From positions 248,001 to 312,000 of the forward strand of contig NZ_CP133548.1 of the NCBI RefSeq assembly GCF_031198435.1: DNA of 64,000 bases. Reading direction: 5' to 3'. This DNA is from Pleionea litopenaei (GTDB lineage Bacteria > Pseudomonadota > Gammaproteobacteria > Enterobacterales > Kangiellaceae). Position numbers and translations under genes: made by a program. Under the pieces are notes generated by a model. That model made no database searches. It had not been told where the DNA came from and saw only the letters and a list, made by a program, of their open reading frames with translations. Below are positions 17,501-25,907 of the stretch, piece by piece; within the stretch, counting starts at the first letter, position 1; each line of letters opens with the position of its first letter.

Positions 17501-17873
17501 CTTGGCTGCGCATTGGGAAATTTGGATGATGAATCAAGGCGGCTTTAGTGCTTGGGAAGCCCTCCGCGGTGCGACGTTTGATGGTGCGAAATACTTAGGT
17601 ATGGATCAAGACATCGGCTCTATTGAAACCGGTAAGCTTGCTGACTTGGCGATCATTGATGGTGATCCATTAGCGGATATTCGTCGGTCTGAGTTTGTCG
17701 CTTACACCATGATTAATGGCCGTTTGTTCGATGCGACAACGTTGAATGAAGTGGGTCACGATGAACGTAAGCGCGAGCCATTATTCTTCGAGCGGTTGAA
17801 CTTAAGTGGTATGCCAGAAGCGACCACAAAAGCACTAGAAACTAAACAAGAAATGCATCACTGGCGGCACTAA
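14526..17873 (+). CDS. exported TolB-like propeller / amidohydrolase fusion
   Basis: The 1115-residue protein has a signal peptide (to about residue 23) and an Ala/Glu/Lys-rich linker. Residues about 70–650 contain many PD40/WD40-like blades (SPDGKTVIFDMLGDIYAMP, FSPDGQQIAYISDESGADNL), then a C-terminal metal-dependent amidohydrolase from about residue 680. The domain has the HxH metal motif in IDVHAHGSQG (about 741), later His in GHTGIEHALP and the typical end GSIETGKLADLAIIDGDPL. Such proteins are periplasmic hydrolases or peptidase-like enzymes of unknown substrate. A good ribosome site (GGGAGAG) precedes ATG 14526, and a strong terminator follows. Confidence 0.9.
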   Translation: MKFTTRCVAAALSATLISVPTWAEEAAAPKAADKAAEEVVANEEKSDKWDVNNPPGDEKFINIDTQEVTWSNVDVSPDGKTVIFDMLGDIYAMPIDGGEARPLTSGLSWNIQPRFSPDGQQIAYISDESGADNLWIMDADGSNPKAISTEKRNLVHTPNWSPDGQYIAVKKGYVSARSIAAGEIWLFHKAGGNGYQLRKRIGGEQAQKTIAEPAFTPDGRYIYYSKDVTPGTVWQYNKNPTTQIFAIRRYDTETGEDIQVAGGPGGAIAPTPSSDGRHLAFVRRVNTKTVLFVKDLKTGLEKPIYDELDRDLQETNGSQGNFTQFDWTPDNKSIVFWAKGKIHRINVGNGKVATLPLQVKVTKKITDALRFNVDVAPKEFDAKMIRWAQMSPNGEQIAYEAMGKIYIRDVDSGKRKRLTRQDEHFEFYPTYSRDGRYIAYTTWDDQKLGSVRVVRSRGGNGDVITTEPGHYVEPDFSPDGKKVVFRRFTGGYLTSPEYSMEPGIYIADADGDGMKRVHESGYKPHFGAKSDRIYFTTFGWGKGAKLHSVGLDGKEVRDHFSSNDIVEYRVSPDGNWVAFMEQFNAYVAPFTFTGKEETLGSSAQTVKVKKVSKRSGEFLHWSKDSKRLSWAHGATLYGRDLKDAYDYLPGAPEEMPEPVAEGIDLSFKVKADIPEGRMALVGAKIVTMKDADNTQEVIENGVVLVNGNRIEAVGSKDSVSIPKGTKVVDVTGKTIIPGIIDVHAHGSQGSNEIIPQQNWGNLSSLGFGVTTIHDPSNDSSEIFAASEMQRAGKVIGPRIYSTGTILYGAKAPGYRANIDSYDDAKFHVQRLKDIGAISVKSYNQPRRDQRQQVIAAGRELGIMVVPEGGAKFYANMTQVIDGHTGIEHALPIEKAYDDVKQMWSQTESGYSPTFVVAYGGLSGETYWYDRTNVWENERLMRWTPKYLVEPASIRRTHAPDSHYNHFKVASFAKELRDKGVRVVIGAHGQREGLAAHWEIWMMNQGGFSAWEALRGATFDGAKYLGMDQDIGSIETGKLADLAIIDGDPLADIRRSEFVAYTMINGRLFDATTLNEVGHDERKREPLFFERLNLSGMPEATTKALETKQEMHHWRH

Positions 17874-17888
17874 GCGCTAGGTTGCAGA

Positions 17889-17919
17889 GCCAGCCAGATA
17901 ATCTGGCTGGCTTTTTTTT
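17889..17919 (+). terminator. rho-independent terminator of the amidohydrolase gene
   Basis: GCCAGCCAGA pairs perfectly with TCTGGCTGGC across a short loop and is followed by eight T. Confidence 0.92.
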
Positions 17920-17986
17920 GCGTAAAAAAATTAACATAGAATGAGCGAGTTAAAAGACGCTCAAACGAATAAGTAGGTTTTAAAGT

Positions 17987-18895
17987 ATGAGTCATTACGA
18001 AATTAAAATTGGTAAACCTTGGGGACAGGCTGAAAGAGAAGCTTGGCTTGCTAAACAGTCGATCAAGCGTTCTTACGAAGAAGAAGTTTTAACGCCTTTA
18101 TCGGAGTTTAAAGATCGTTTTACGGCGACTCAATATGGAGCCCTACCTTATAACGAGGCTCGTTACCCTTTATGGGGATTAGTGACGAAACAATGGCAAG
18201 ACGATAAGCCAAGTATCTTAGTGACGGGCGGCGTACACGGATATGAAACCAGTGGGGTACAAGGCGCTCTCGCATTCGCTCGAGACACTGCTGCGAGTTA
18301 TGAAAACGATTTTAACTTTATCATTGCTCCTTGTATTAGCCCGTGGGGGTATGAAACGATCAATCGCTGGAATCCAAACGCAGACGATCCCAATCGCTCC
18401 TTTAACGGCGAGGGAGAGACGGAAGAGTCGAAGCAGGTGATTGCCTTTGTAAGATCACTTGGCGTTGAGTTATTAGCTCATTTTGATTTACACGAAACCA
18501 CCGATACCGATAACTCAGAATTTCGACCCGCAAAAGCTGCGCGGGATGGTGAGGCGTATGAAGACTGGCAAATTCCTGATGGCTTTTATACGGTGACCGA
18601 TACGGCTCGACAAGAGTTAGCCTTTCAACAAGCGATCATTGCCTCAGTCGCCAAGGTGACGCACATTGCGCCAGCAGACGAAAGCGGACGCTTAATCGGT
18701 GCGCCGATTTTGAGTGAAGGGGTAATTGAATACAACAAAGGCAGTTTAGGCTTGTGTGGAGGCTTTACCAACAGTCGTTACACGACCACCACTGAAGTGT
18801 ATCCAGACAGCCCAAAAGTTGATGACCAAAACTGCATTGATGCCCAAGTCGCAGCGCTGAGAGGCGGTTTAGATTATTTAAAACAACACCCTTAA
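17987..18895 (+). CDS. M14-family zinc carboxypeptidase-like protein
   Basis: A 302-residue cytoplasmic protein without a signal peptide. The M14 zinc ligands are visible as HxxE in VTGGVHGYETSG (about residue 85) and a second His in AHFDLHETTD (about 168). A candidate catalytic Glu lies in TTTTEVYPDS (about 269). It should hydrolyse a C-terminal residue or a related amide bond; exact substrate unknown. It is transcribed on its own after the upstream terminator and has its own terminator downstream. Confidence 0.85.
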   Translation: MSHYEIKIGKPWGQAEREAWLAKQSIKRSYEEEVLTPLSEFKDRFTATQYGALPYNEARYPLWGLVTKQWQDDKPSILVTGGVHGYETSGVQGALAFARDTAASYENDFNFIIAPCISPWGYETINRWNPNADDPNRSFNGEGETEESKQVIAFVRSLGVELLAHFDLHETTDTDNSEFRPAKAARDGEAYEDWQIPDGFYTVTDTARQELAFQQAIIASVAKVTHIAPADESGRLIGAPILSEGVIEYNKGSLGLCGGFTNSRYTTTTEVYPDSPKVDDQNCIDAQVAALRGGLDYLKQHP

Positions 18896-18961
18896 TCAGG
18901 CTGCATCAAGTTCGTTGTTCTTGGGTAAAAATTTCTATCGAGAGACAAGGGATTCAATAAT

Positions 18962-18999
18962 GAGTTACTGAGCGAATAAACCTCGGTAACTCTTTTTTA
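18962..18999 (+). terminator. terminator after the M14 gene
   Basis: GAGTTACTGAG pairs with CTCGGTAACTC and is followed by TTTTTT. It lies between the M14 gene and the convergent DUF3108 gene. Confidence 0.8.
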
Positions 19000-19010
19000 G
19001 TCCAAAGATC

Positions 19011-20129
19011 TTACAGCCACTTTAAACTGCTCAATAAAATGGTTCCTTCTGGCTTACCATTTCGGTACTGCGCCATTTTAATGGGTAAATAGCCCAGGTC
19101 GGGCGCTAACCATAAAATGACTGACTTGCCATGTTTGTACTCTGGCTGCTGTGTCCAAACCACGGTTTGCATGTCACCCAGTGGTGTCGAAATGGTTTCT
19201 TTTCCCTCATTAATAAACACATAGTCGGTCCGTTCGCCTTTGTAGCTCACTCGCAGAGATTCTTTACGACGATTACTTTCTGCGAGCAATCGTAAACCTA
19301 ATTGATAGTTCAAGTGATCGAACACTTTCTGGTTCAGGGGAATTTGCCACGTATGATTATTGTATTGCCCCGACTCTTGATTGTTCGCCCAATTAAACTT
19401 CGATTCGATCAATCGATCGTCTTTGAAAGAGCGTTGCGTGACTGAATGATAGGATTGAGAAACAAGTTGATCGTGTTCAAGTTCAAAGCGAGAGGTTTCT
19501 TCAAAAAAGTATTTGTAGTACCACTTTTTAATGGTGGTTGATTGAGAGAGTTGCCAAAGACCTTGGCTTTCTTTTTTAAGTATTCGAGTTGCAGTACCCA
19601 TTTTGTCGTTGCCGTCGAGTATTTGATATTCTGCGTGGTAGGGCAAAATATCCATCAAGGCATGAATCGGTGTTTGGCTGCTGTTAGGGGTATCCTCAGA
19701 CTTTAGGGACTTTTCCCTTGTAGCGTCGGTCATCTGCTCGGATGTGCTAGAGGCTGTGTTAGAGCTTGTGCTAGATGAGCCTACTTCTTGTGCTTCACTA
19801 GGATTGTTAGACTGTTCGCTGGCCAGAGCTAAACCACTGAGCAAGCTGATCACAAGTAATATACTTTTCGCCGAGAGGTTAGCCGTGATGGCAGTGGAAA
19901 CTCGACCTTTCCCTTTTACCATGCTTTCTGGGGAAGACAGTAAAGAGCCTATTTGATCGCTTGCTAAAGCGTTTGGCCGCATCGAGCGCTTGTTGGTCTT
20001 ACAAAACATCAGTCGCGAGTGCTTCGAAAAGGTACGAGCGAAGGTTGAGAGGACTGTACTGACAATAGAACTCATAGCAAGCAATGGCTCTGCGATCGTT
20101 AAGGTTAATTGTCTAATCTCTCTTCGCAT
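19011..20129 (-). CDS. DUF3108-domain exported protein with long N-terminal extension
   Basis: The C-terminal about 210 residues (LPYHAEYQILDGNDKMGTA; WYYKYFFEETSRFEL; LWLAPDLGYLPIKMAQYRNG) fit DUF3108, a periplasmic family of unknown function often found beside purN. I chose ATG 20129 because AGAGGA sits just upstream; the frame is open to 20192. A hydrophobic signal core (SILLVISLLSGLALASEQ) comes unusually late, about 95 residues in, so an alternative start at Met 19922 would give a normal signal peptide but has no ribosome site. A Ser/Thr-rich linker separates signal and domain. Confidence 0.8.
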   Translation of the reverse strand: MRREIRQLTLTIAEPLLAMSSIVSTVLSTFARTFSKHSRLMFCKTNKRSMRPNALASDQIGSLLSSPESMVKGKGRVSTAITANLSAKSILLVISLLSGLALASEQSNNPSEAQEVGSSSTSSNTASSTSEQMTDATREKSLKSEDTPNSSQTPIHALMDILPYHAEYQILDGNDKMGTATRILKKESQGLWQLSQSTTIKKWYYKYFFEETSRFELEHDQLVSQSYHSVTQRSFKDDRLIESKFNWANNQESGQYNNHTWQIPLNQKVFDHLNYQLGLRLLAESNRRKESLRVSYKGERTDYVFINEGKETISTPLGDMQTVVWTQQPEYKHGKSVILWLAPDLGYLPIKMAQYRNGKPEGTILLSSLKWL

Positions 20130-20324
20130 AAATCCTCTTAGCTGGTTCAGACGTCCTGAAACACAGTACTTATTGCTGGCGGTCGGCCTCATTCGCTAAC
20201 CGAATTAGCGATGCAACGCTTTGACCTTTCCCGACAGCTTACTGGGTTATGTCTTAATATAAGATTAACAAGATAGTTAATCTGTAGAGCGATATTGATT
20301 AACCGCGTTGACTGATTTACCGCT

Positions 20325-20975
20325 TCAGTCTTCGATGAGTTGTGGTTCCTTGATAAGTTGTTCGTTGCGCCACGCTTTGCCTTCTCGATAAGTCACTTCA
20401 CCTTCAGCGAGCCACTTTACAACCCTTGGGTAAAGCGTGTGCTCTAGCCGTTTGATGCGTTCTACCAAGGTTTGTTCCGTGTCGTCATGGTTTATTGGTG
20501 TCTTAATTTGCGCGATCACCGGTCCACCATCGAGTTCTTCGGTAACGAAGTGAACACTGGAACCGTGTTCAGTATCTCCAGCTTCGAGGGCTTTTTTATG
20601 GGTGTTTAGGCCCGGGTATTTGGGCAACAAAGAAGGGTGAATATTGATCATTTTACCTTCAAACTGTCGTACTAAACCGGCGCTCATGATGCGCATATAC
20701 CCAGCCAGGACGACCAAGTCAGGTTGCCACGTTAAAATGGCTTGTGCGACTTGGTTGTCGTAGTCCTGGCGGTCGCCGAAAGTTGTGTGATCGACCACCG
20801 CTGTGGCGATACCGGCCGATTGAGCAATGCTTAAGCCGCCAGCATTGGGGCGGTTGCTTAGAACTCCGACGATCTCAATTGGCAACTGCTGATTGGTTTG
20901 TTGGTCAATCAAGGCTTGCAAATTACTGCCTGCCCCAGAAATCAGTACCACTACGCGAAAGGCGTGCTGACTCAT
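20325..20975 (-). CDS. purN: phosphoribosylglycinamide formyltransferase
   Basis: PurN transfers the formyl group of 10-formyl-THF to GAR in the third step of purine synthesis. The 216-residue sequence has the ribose/phosphate loop VLISGAGSNLQALID, the catalytic INIHPSLLPKYPGL (Asn, His) and the Asp in TEELDGGPVIAQ. It starts 13 bases downstream of purM in the same direction, so the two form an operon. Confidence 0.96.
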   Translation of the reverse strand: MSQHAFRVVVLISGAGSNLQALIDQQTNQQLPIEIVGVLSNRPNAGGLSIAQSAGIATAVVDHTTFGDRQDYDNQVAQAILTWQPDLVVLAGYMRIMSAGLVRQFEGKMINIHPSLLPKYPGLNTHKKALEAGDTEHGSSVHFVTEELDGGPVIAQIKTPINHDDTEQTLVERIKRLEHTLYPRVVKWLAEGEVTYREGKAWRNEQLIKEPQLIED

Positions 20976-20988
20976 AAAGCTTTGTGTC

Positions 20989-22032
20989 CTACGCCATTAC
21001 AACTTGATGTTCGCCTTGCTGTGCTTCAATGTGGCCAAGTAACCAAGCGTTTTCTCCGGCTTGATTTAAGGCTTCAATCGCTGCAGAGCTTTGATCAGCA
21101 GGGACAATAACAATCATACCAACACCACAGTTAAAGGTGCGGTACATTTCAGTTAACTCAACGTTTCCATTGTCTTGCAGCCACTGAAAAACCGGCGGTA
21201 ACTGCCAACTTTTAGTATCAACACGAGCCTGTGTATTTTCTGGCAAAATACGAGGTATGTTTTCTAGGAAACCGCCGCCAGTAATGTGAGCTAATCCGTG
21301 TACGCTAAACTGCTTAATCAGCTCGAGCAAAGGCTTCACATAAATGCGAGTGGGTTCAAGTAAGGCTTGACCTAAAGTCGTACCTTCAAAGCTCATGCTT
21401 AGATCAGCACCTGACACTTCGATAATCTTACGAATTAATGAGTAGCCATTGGAATGCGGGCCGCTTGAACCTAACGCAATGATGTGGTCGCCTGCCGCGA
21501 CTTTAGAGCCATCGAGAATGTCACTTTTTTCGACGATACCCACACAAAAACCCGCGAGGTCATAATCGCTACCTTCATACATACCGGGCATTTCTGCTGT
21601 TTCACCGCCAACCAGGGCGCATCCACTAAGTTCACATCCCTTACCAATGCCATCAACGACATCAGCAGCAATATCAACGTCGAGCTTACCAGTTGCGTAG
21701 TAATCTAAGAAGAATAAGGGTTCTGCACCACCAACAATTAAATCGTTCACACACATGGCCACTAAGTCGATACCAATGGTGTTATGAATGCCTGCGTCCA
21801 TGGCCAATCGAAGTTTGGTTCCCACGCCATCGGTCCCTGAGACCAACACGGGTTCACGGTAGCCTGACGGAAGTTCAAACATAGCGCCGAAGCCGCCTAA
21901 GCCAGCCATAACTTCAGGCCGACGAGTGCGCTTCGCGACGCCTTTAATGCGTTCAACCAGAGCGTTTCCTGCATCGATATCGACGCCAGCATCTTTATAA
22001 CTTAGAGAAGGTTTGTTGGTTTGTTCAGACAC
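20989..22032 (-). CDS. purM: phosphoribosylformylglycinamidine cyclo-ligase (AIR synthetase)
   Basis: PurM closes the imidazole ring of FGAM with ATP to make AIR. The 347-residue product shows family landmarks: [64 protein letters not shown] and [14 protein letters not shown]. It is first in the purMN operon and divergent from the membrane sensor gene at 22150. Confidence 0.97.
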   Translation of the reverse strand: MSEQTNKPSLSYKDAGVDIDAGNALVERIKGVAKRTRRPEVMAGLGGFGAMFELPSGYREPVLVSGTDGVGTKLRLAMDAGIHNTIGIDLVAMCVNDLIVGGAEPLFFLDYYATGKLDVDIAADVVDGIGKGCELSGCALVGGETAEMPGMYEGSDYDLAGFCVGIVEKSDILDGSKVAAGDHIIALGSSGPHSNGYSLIRKIIEVSGADLSMSFEGTTLGQALLEPTRIYVKPLLELIKQFSVHGLAHITGGGFLENIPRILPENTQARVDTKSWQLPPVFQWLQDNGNVELTEMYRTFNCGVGMIVIVPADQSSAAIEALNQAGENAWLLGHIEAQQGEHQVVMA

Positions 22033-22149
22033 AGTTAGATTCTCGCAAAAAAATTTGGCGCTATTTTATCACGCAAAACTGTTCGAGACGAGGAGGATAA
22101 CCCGTAATTACTCGACTATACTGCTAAGAAAACAAAAAAGGGGTGTTCA

Positions 22150-24028
22150 TTGCTCACCAAGTTCTTTCGTGCAGTCATTTTAGTCGCTTTGATTCAACAG
22201 GCAGGGGCGGTTGACCTGCGGCCACTACAAATACTTGATGAGCCAAAGCAATCGGCGTGGCAAGCGCTATATTTACTGCGTGACCCAGGTGCCGATCTCA
22301 CCTTAAATGATATTAAAGATAGTTTAAATTTTAAGCATCTTGGCCCCCAACCTCAAACCACCGTTATAACATTGAATGCGAATCGTAGTTTAAATTGGCA
22401 GCGATGGGGGAAGCCAGAAATTCCCTCGTTTGGCTACCAAGAAGGGATTATGTGGGCATTGCTTCCACTGAGAAACTCATCGGATGAATGGATCAATCGA
22501 CTCGTCAGTATCGAGGCATCAATCATCGATGAAGTGGATATCTTTGTGTTTACCAAAGATAGTCAAGAGCAACATTATCGTGGTGGAAATCTGTTTTCAC
22601 CGAGTAAACGATTAACCTTAACCACCGTACCCAGTGCGGTTGTGGTGTTGCCTCCTCAGTCCAATGGCTTAATCTTGTTTCGCATGACGACCGAAACAGC
22701 GGTGCACTGGCCGGTGAATGTTTGGCAATCACGCGAGTTCAGTGCGCAACAACGCAGCAACATATCGTTTGAAATGTTGTTCTATGGCTTGATTCTATCG
22801 TTAGTCATTTCACAATTGACGCACTATTTCATTAATCACAATACTTTTACTCTTTGGTACGCTTTGAGTGGCATTAGCATTGTGCTGTTCTTTATGTCGA
22901 TTTCTGGAACAGGAACCTTGTACCTCTGGGGCGAACTGGGTGGATTGGCACGAGACGTCATTGTTTATTGTTTGATTTTTATGTTTGTGGCAACCAGTGG
23001 GGCTTGGGATTCAAGTGATGAACATCAAAGGGCAATTACCTCGAGCTTATCCTTGGCTAAGAGGGCTTCAGTTTTTTGCGTTTGCATGGTTGCTGTTTTT
23101 ATTGTTGTTCGGTTACTCCATCGCGGTCGTTACCATTATGGTTTATGCCGCCGTTGTTTGTTTAGGTTTTACGGTGGTCGCTGCTCGGTTATGGCGACGT
23201 GGAAGTCGAGAAGGAAAATATTATTTAATTTCTTGGACTCCGTTTTTTCTTTCGGGTGCCTTGTTCATGTTAAGTAAAATAGGTGTCGCTTATTGGGAAC
23301 CCGTGATCGCACGATTAATGCAGTTTGCTGCTGTGTTTCAATTGATTGTTTATTTTTATTACCAAAGTTCCACCTTTGCTGAGCAGACGAAAGTGTTGTT
23401 AGAGAAAAAAGACGAAGCGCTCGCGTTAGAAAAAAATTACTCTGCGAAATTACAACAAGAAGTGGATGACCAATCGACTGCATTGTCGCGAGCCAATGAA
23501 CAGTTACAACAGTTAAATACCATTGATGCGCTTTCGGGCGCATACAATCGCCGGTTTTTTAACCTCGAGTATCCAAGAGAGAGCAAACGAGCCATTCGTC
23601 AAAAGTCAGTTCTGAGTCTGTTGGTGATTGATATTGATCGTTTTACGCGCATTAATGATTTGTACGGTCATTTGTCGGGTGATAAAGCGATTCGACAATT
23701 ATCCGAAGTTATTTCTTCGATCGCCAAACGCGATACCGATTGGATCGCGAGATTTAATGCCGATCGATTTGTGGTAATTTTGCCACATACACCCTTGACT
23801 TATGCCGATCAGTTAGCTGAAAAAATAGCCAATGAAAGTGAGCAATTAAAAATTCATGACAAAGATGGTAATGCTATTGAGTACACCATTTGTATTGGCA
23901 TCAGTTCTGATTTGCCCTCTGATGAACATGACCCTTCTTACCTATTAGAACAAGCTGAGCAAGCATTAATACTGGCCAAGCGGCGAGGAGCAGGACGCAT
24001 TTGGATCTACGAAAAAGATCCGACTTAA
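22150..24028 (+). pseudogene. 7TMR-DISM sensor with degenerate GGDEF domain, frameshifted
   Basis: Two overlapping frames together make one protein of about 625 residues. The first part (from TTG 22150, signal peptide, then a DISM extracellular domain and membrane helices) is in one frame. The second part (helices, coiled coil KLQQEVDDQSTALSRANEQL, then a GGDEF-type domain) is in the next. Taking one G from the GGGG run at 22999–23002 joins VATSG to LGIQVMNIKGQLPRAY. The GGDEF signature is degenerate (ARFNADRFVVIL), so it probably cannot make c-di-GMP and may be a binding or signalling module. Either a real mutation or a homopolymer sequencing error could explain the shift. Confidence 0.75.
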
Positions 24029-24156
24029 CGAGCGCCCTGAATAAAAAACAACCCCTCATCAACCTGCAAAAAAATTAATTTATGAACGGTTGCAAAATCG
24101 TCATATTTTTTCGTTAAACTCATGCCAACATTCCGTTTGATTATATCAACACAAAA

Positions 24157-24185
24157 CTGACATCAATCTGTCATATTTCAGACAT
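24157..24185 (+). promoter_or_regulatory. Pho box (three PhoB half-sites)
   Basis: CTGACAT-CAAT-CTGTCAT-ATTT-CAGACAT forms three 7-base half-sites spaced exactly 11 bases apart, matching the PhoB consensus CTGTCAT repeated every 11 bp. A -10-like TATAGT follows at 24185–24190. It lies about 80 bases before the PstS-like gene, so induction by phosphate limitation is expected. Confidence 0.8.
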
Positions 24186-24267
24186 ATAGTGCGCGCTGAT
24201 TTTTAAACTAAGACTGAGTTTAAATCCTGATTAAGTTTTAACTTAAACGGGTAACGTGGAGAGAGTG

Positions 24268-25688
24268 ATGGCTAATGCCTTAGTAACAACCTTAAATACT
24301 TTTCTTAATGAGATACTTAAAGTGGATATCTCTCGTTTTAATGAACGGCCAGCAAAAAAGATCGATGGTTTAATCAACAAAATAATCGTTCGAACGAAGT
24401 TAGCTCTTCTAGCGATATCGGTCACTTGGACGAATGCTGAATCGATTGATTTACGTTTGCATGGATCGAATACGGTTGGTGAAAAATACGCTCCCTTATT
24501 GATCGATGGCTTTTTAAAACAGCAAGGCTTTGTTCTCATCGATACTCATGCCGGCGAGGTTTCGGTTGAGAAAAAATTATTGCCCGTGATCCTCGCACTA
24601 AGCGACAAGTCGTCGTTGATTTACAAAGTCATGGTTCGAGTACCGGTTTTAAAGATTTAATTGCAGGTAAAACCGATTTAGCCATGTCTTCGCGTAAAAT
24701 AAAGGCTCAAGAACTGGACGATTTGAACACTAAATTTCCAGGCTTAGAGTTAGCAGAATTTGAACACATTATTGCCTACGATGCGCTGGCGATCATTGTT
24801 CATCCAGACAATCCGGTGAACAGCGTAACATTGGAGCAACTGGCGCAAATTTATTCCGGTCAAGTCTCCAATTGGCAAGACCTTGGCGGCGCTGATTTAC
24901 CCATTCAGGTATTGGCTCGAGATGATAATTCAGGGACCTACGACACATTCAAGTCATTGGTACTAAAACCTTTCGAAGGAAAACTAATTAGCTCAGCAGG
25001 TCGCTATGAATCATCGAAAGCGTTAGCCGATCAAGTTCTTAGCAATGCCGGAGCAATAGGGTTTGTCGGCATTTCTCATACGGCTGAAACGAAAGTGGTA
25101 TCTATTGCAAGCGCTCAAGGAGCCGATGGCATCGCGCCCACCAAATACACCATAGGTACAGAAGACTACCCGTTATCGCGAAAATTGTATTTGTATTATC
25201 CGCCTCAGCAAGATATTGCCTTAGCTAAAGCATTTATTGAGTTTGCAACGCACGAGCAAGGCCAAAAGCTTGCCAGTGAGGCGGATTTGATTTCCTTTTT
25301 CCCGACCACCAGTCGGCCCCGTCTCGAAACGCACGATCTCTCGCGGGAATACGCGAATCTGGCAATGTATGGTCGGCGTTTGTCGGTAACTTTGCGCTTA
25401 GAACAAGCGGAGATGGATGCGAAGACGCGGCGTGATTTATCGCGATTGATCGGCTACCAGCAACAAAATCCGCATAATCGTCTCGTTTTAGCTGGGTTTT
25501 GGGATGATCCTAAAATGTCCAAGCAAAGTGCCCAACGAATGACGCAATGGATCGATGCCATTAAGCAGGCGTTGAAAGCCGCGGAAGTTGAGCCATGGGT
25601 GGTGCAAGGCGGCTTTTTACCAATAGAAAACAATCAGTTGGAACAAGGAAAAGCCTTGAATCGACGAGTTGAGGTTTGGGTATTGTAA
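24268..25688 (+). pseudogene. PstS-type phosphate-binding protein fused to an OmpA-like domain, frameshifted
   Basis: The N-terminal part (from ATG 24268, ribosome site GGAGAGAG) has a late signal segment (KLALLAISVTWTNAES) and the phosphate-binding start LRLHGSNTVGEKYAPLLIDG. After a one-base shift at the A-run 24571–24576 the frame continues DLQSHGSSTGFKDLIAGKTD, the classical PstS loop, and then MSSRKIK and ARDDNSGTYDTF. From about 25330 it is OmpA-like, ending NRRVEVWVL. Restoring a seventh A would give one protein of about 473 residues. A Pho box upstream supports a phosphate role. No pstCAB genes follow. Confidence 0.75.
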
Positions 25689-25907
25689 TTCGAATCGCAT
25701 GGACCAGTGAGTGTCTCGAGCTCACTTGGCAAGCTGAGCGATGAGTCAGTGCTCATCGCCAACTCTGGGTTAAAACGTGATTAGACTCTCAAGCTATTGA
25801 TTTTTACCGATTAAATGTCAGATTAAATCGCGACTAAGCTTGGTAATTAGGGTGCCTTCGATTATGATAACCGGTTATATTGAGGTTATTATTTTTTAAG
25901 GTGCTGC

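Noticed and set aside
24568-24580. Programmed -1 frameshift in the PstS-like gene
   Set aside because: The in-frame codons GAG-AAA-AAA do not give the X-XXY-YYZ heptamer, and I see no downstream stimulatory hairpin; an indel is simpler.
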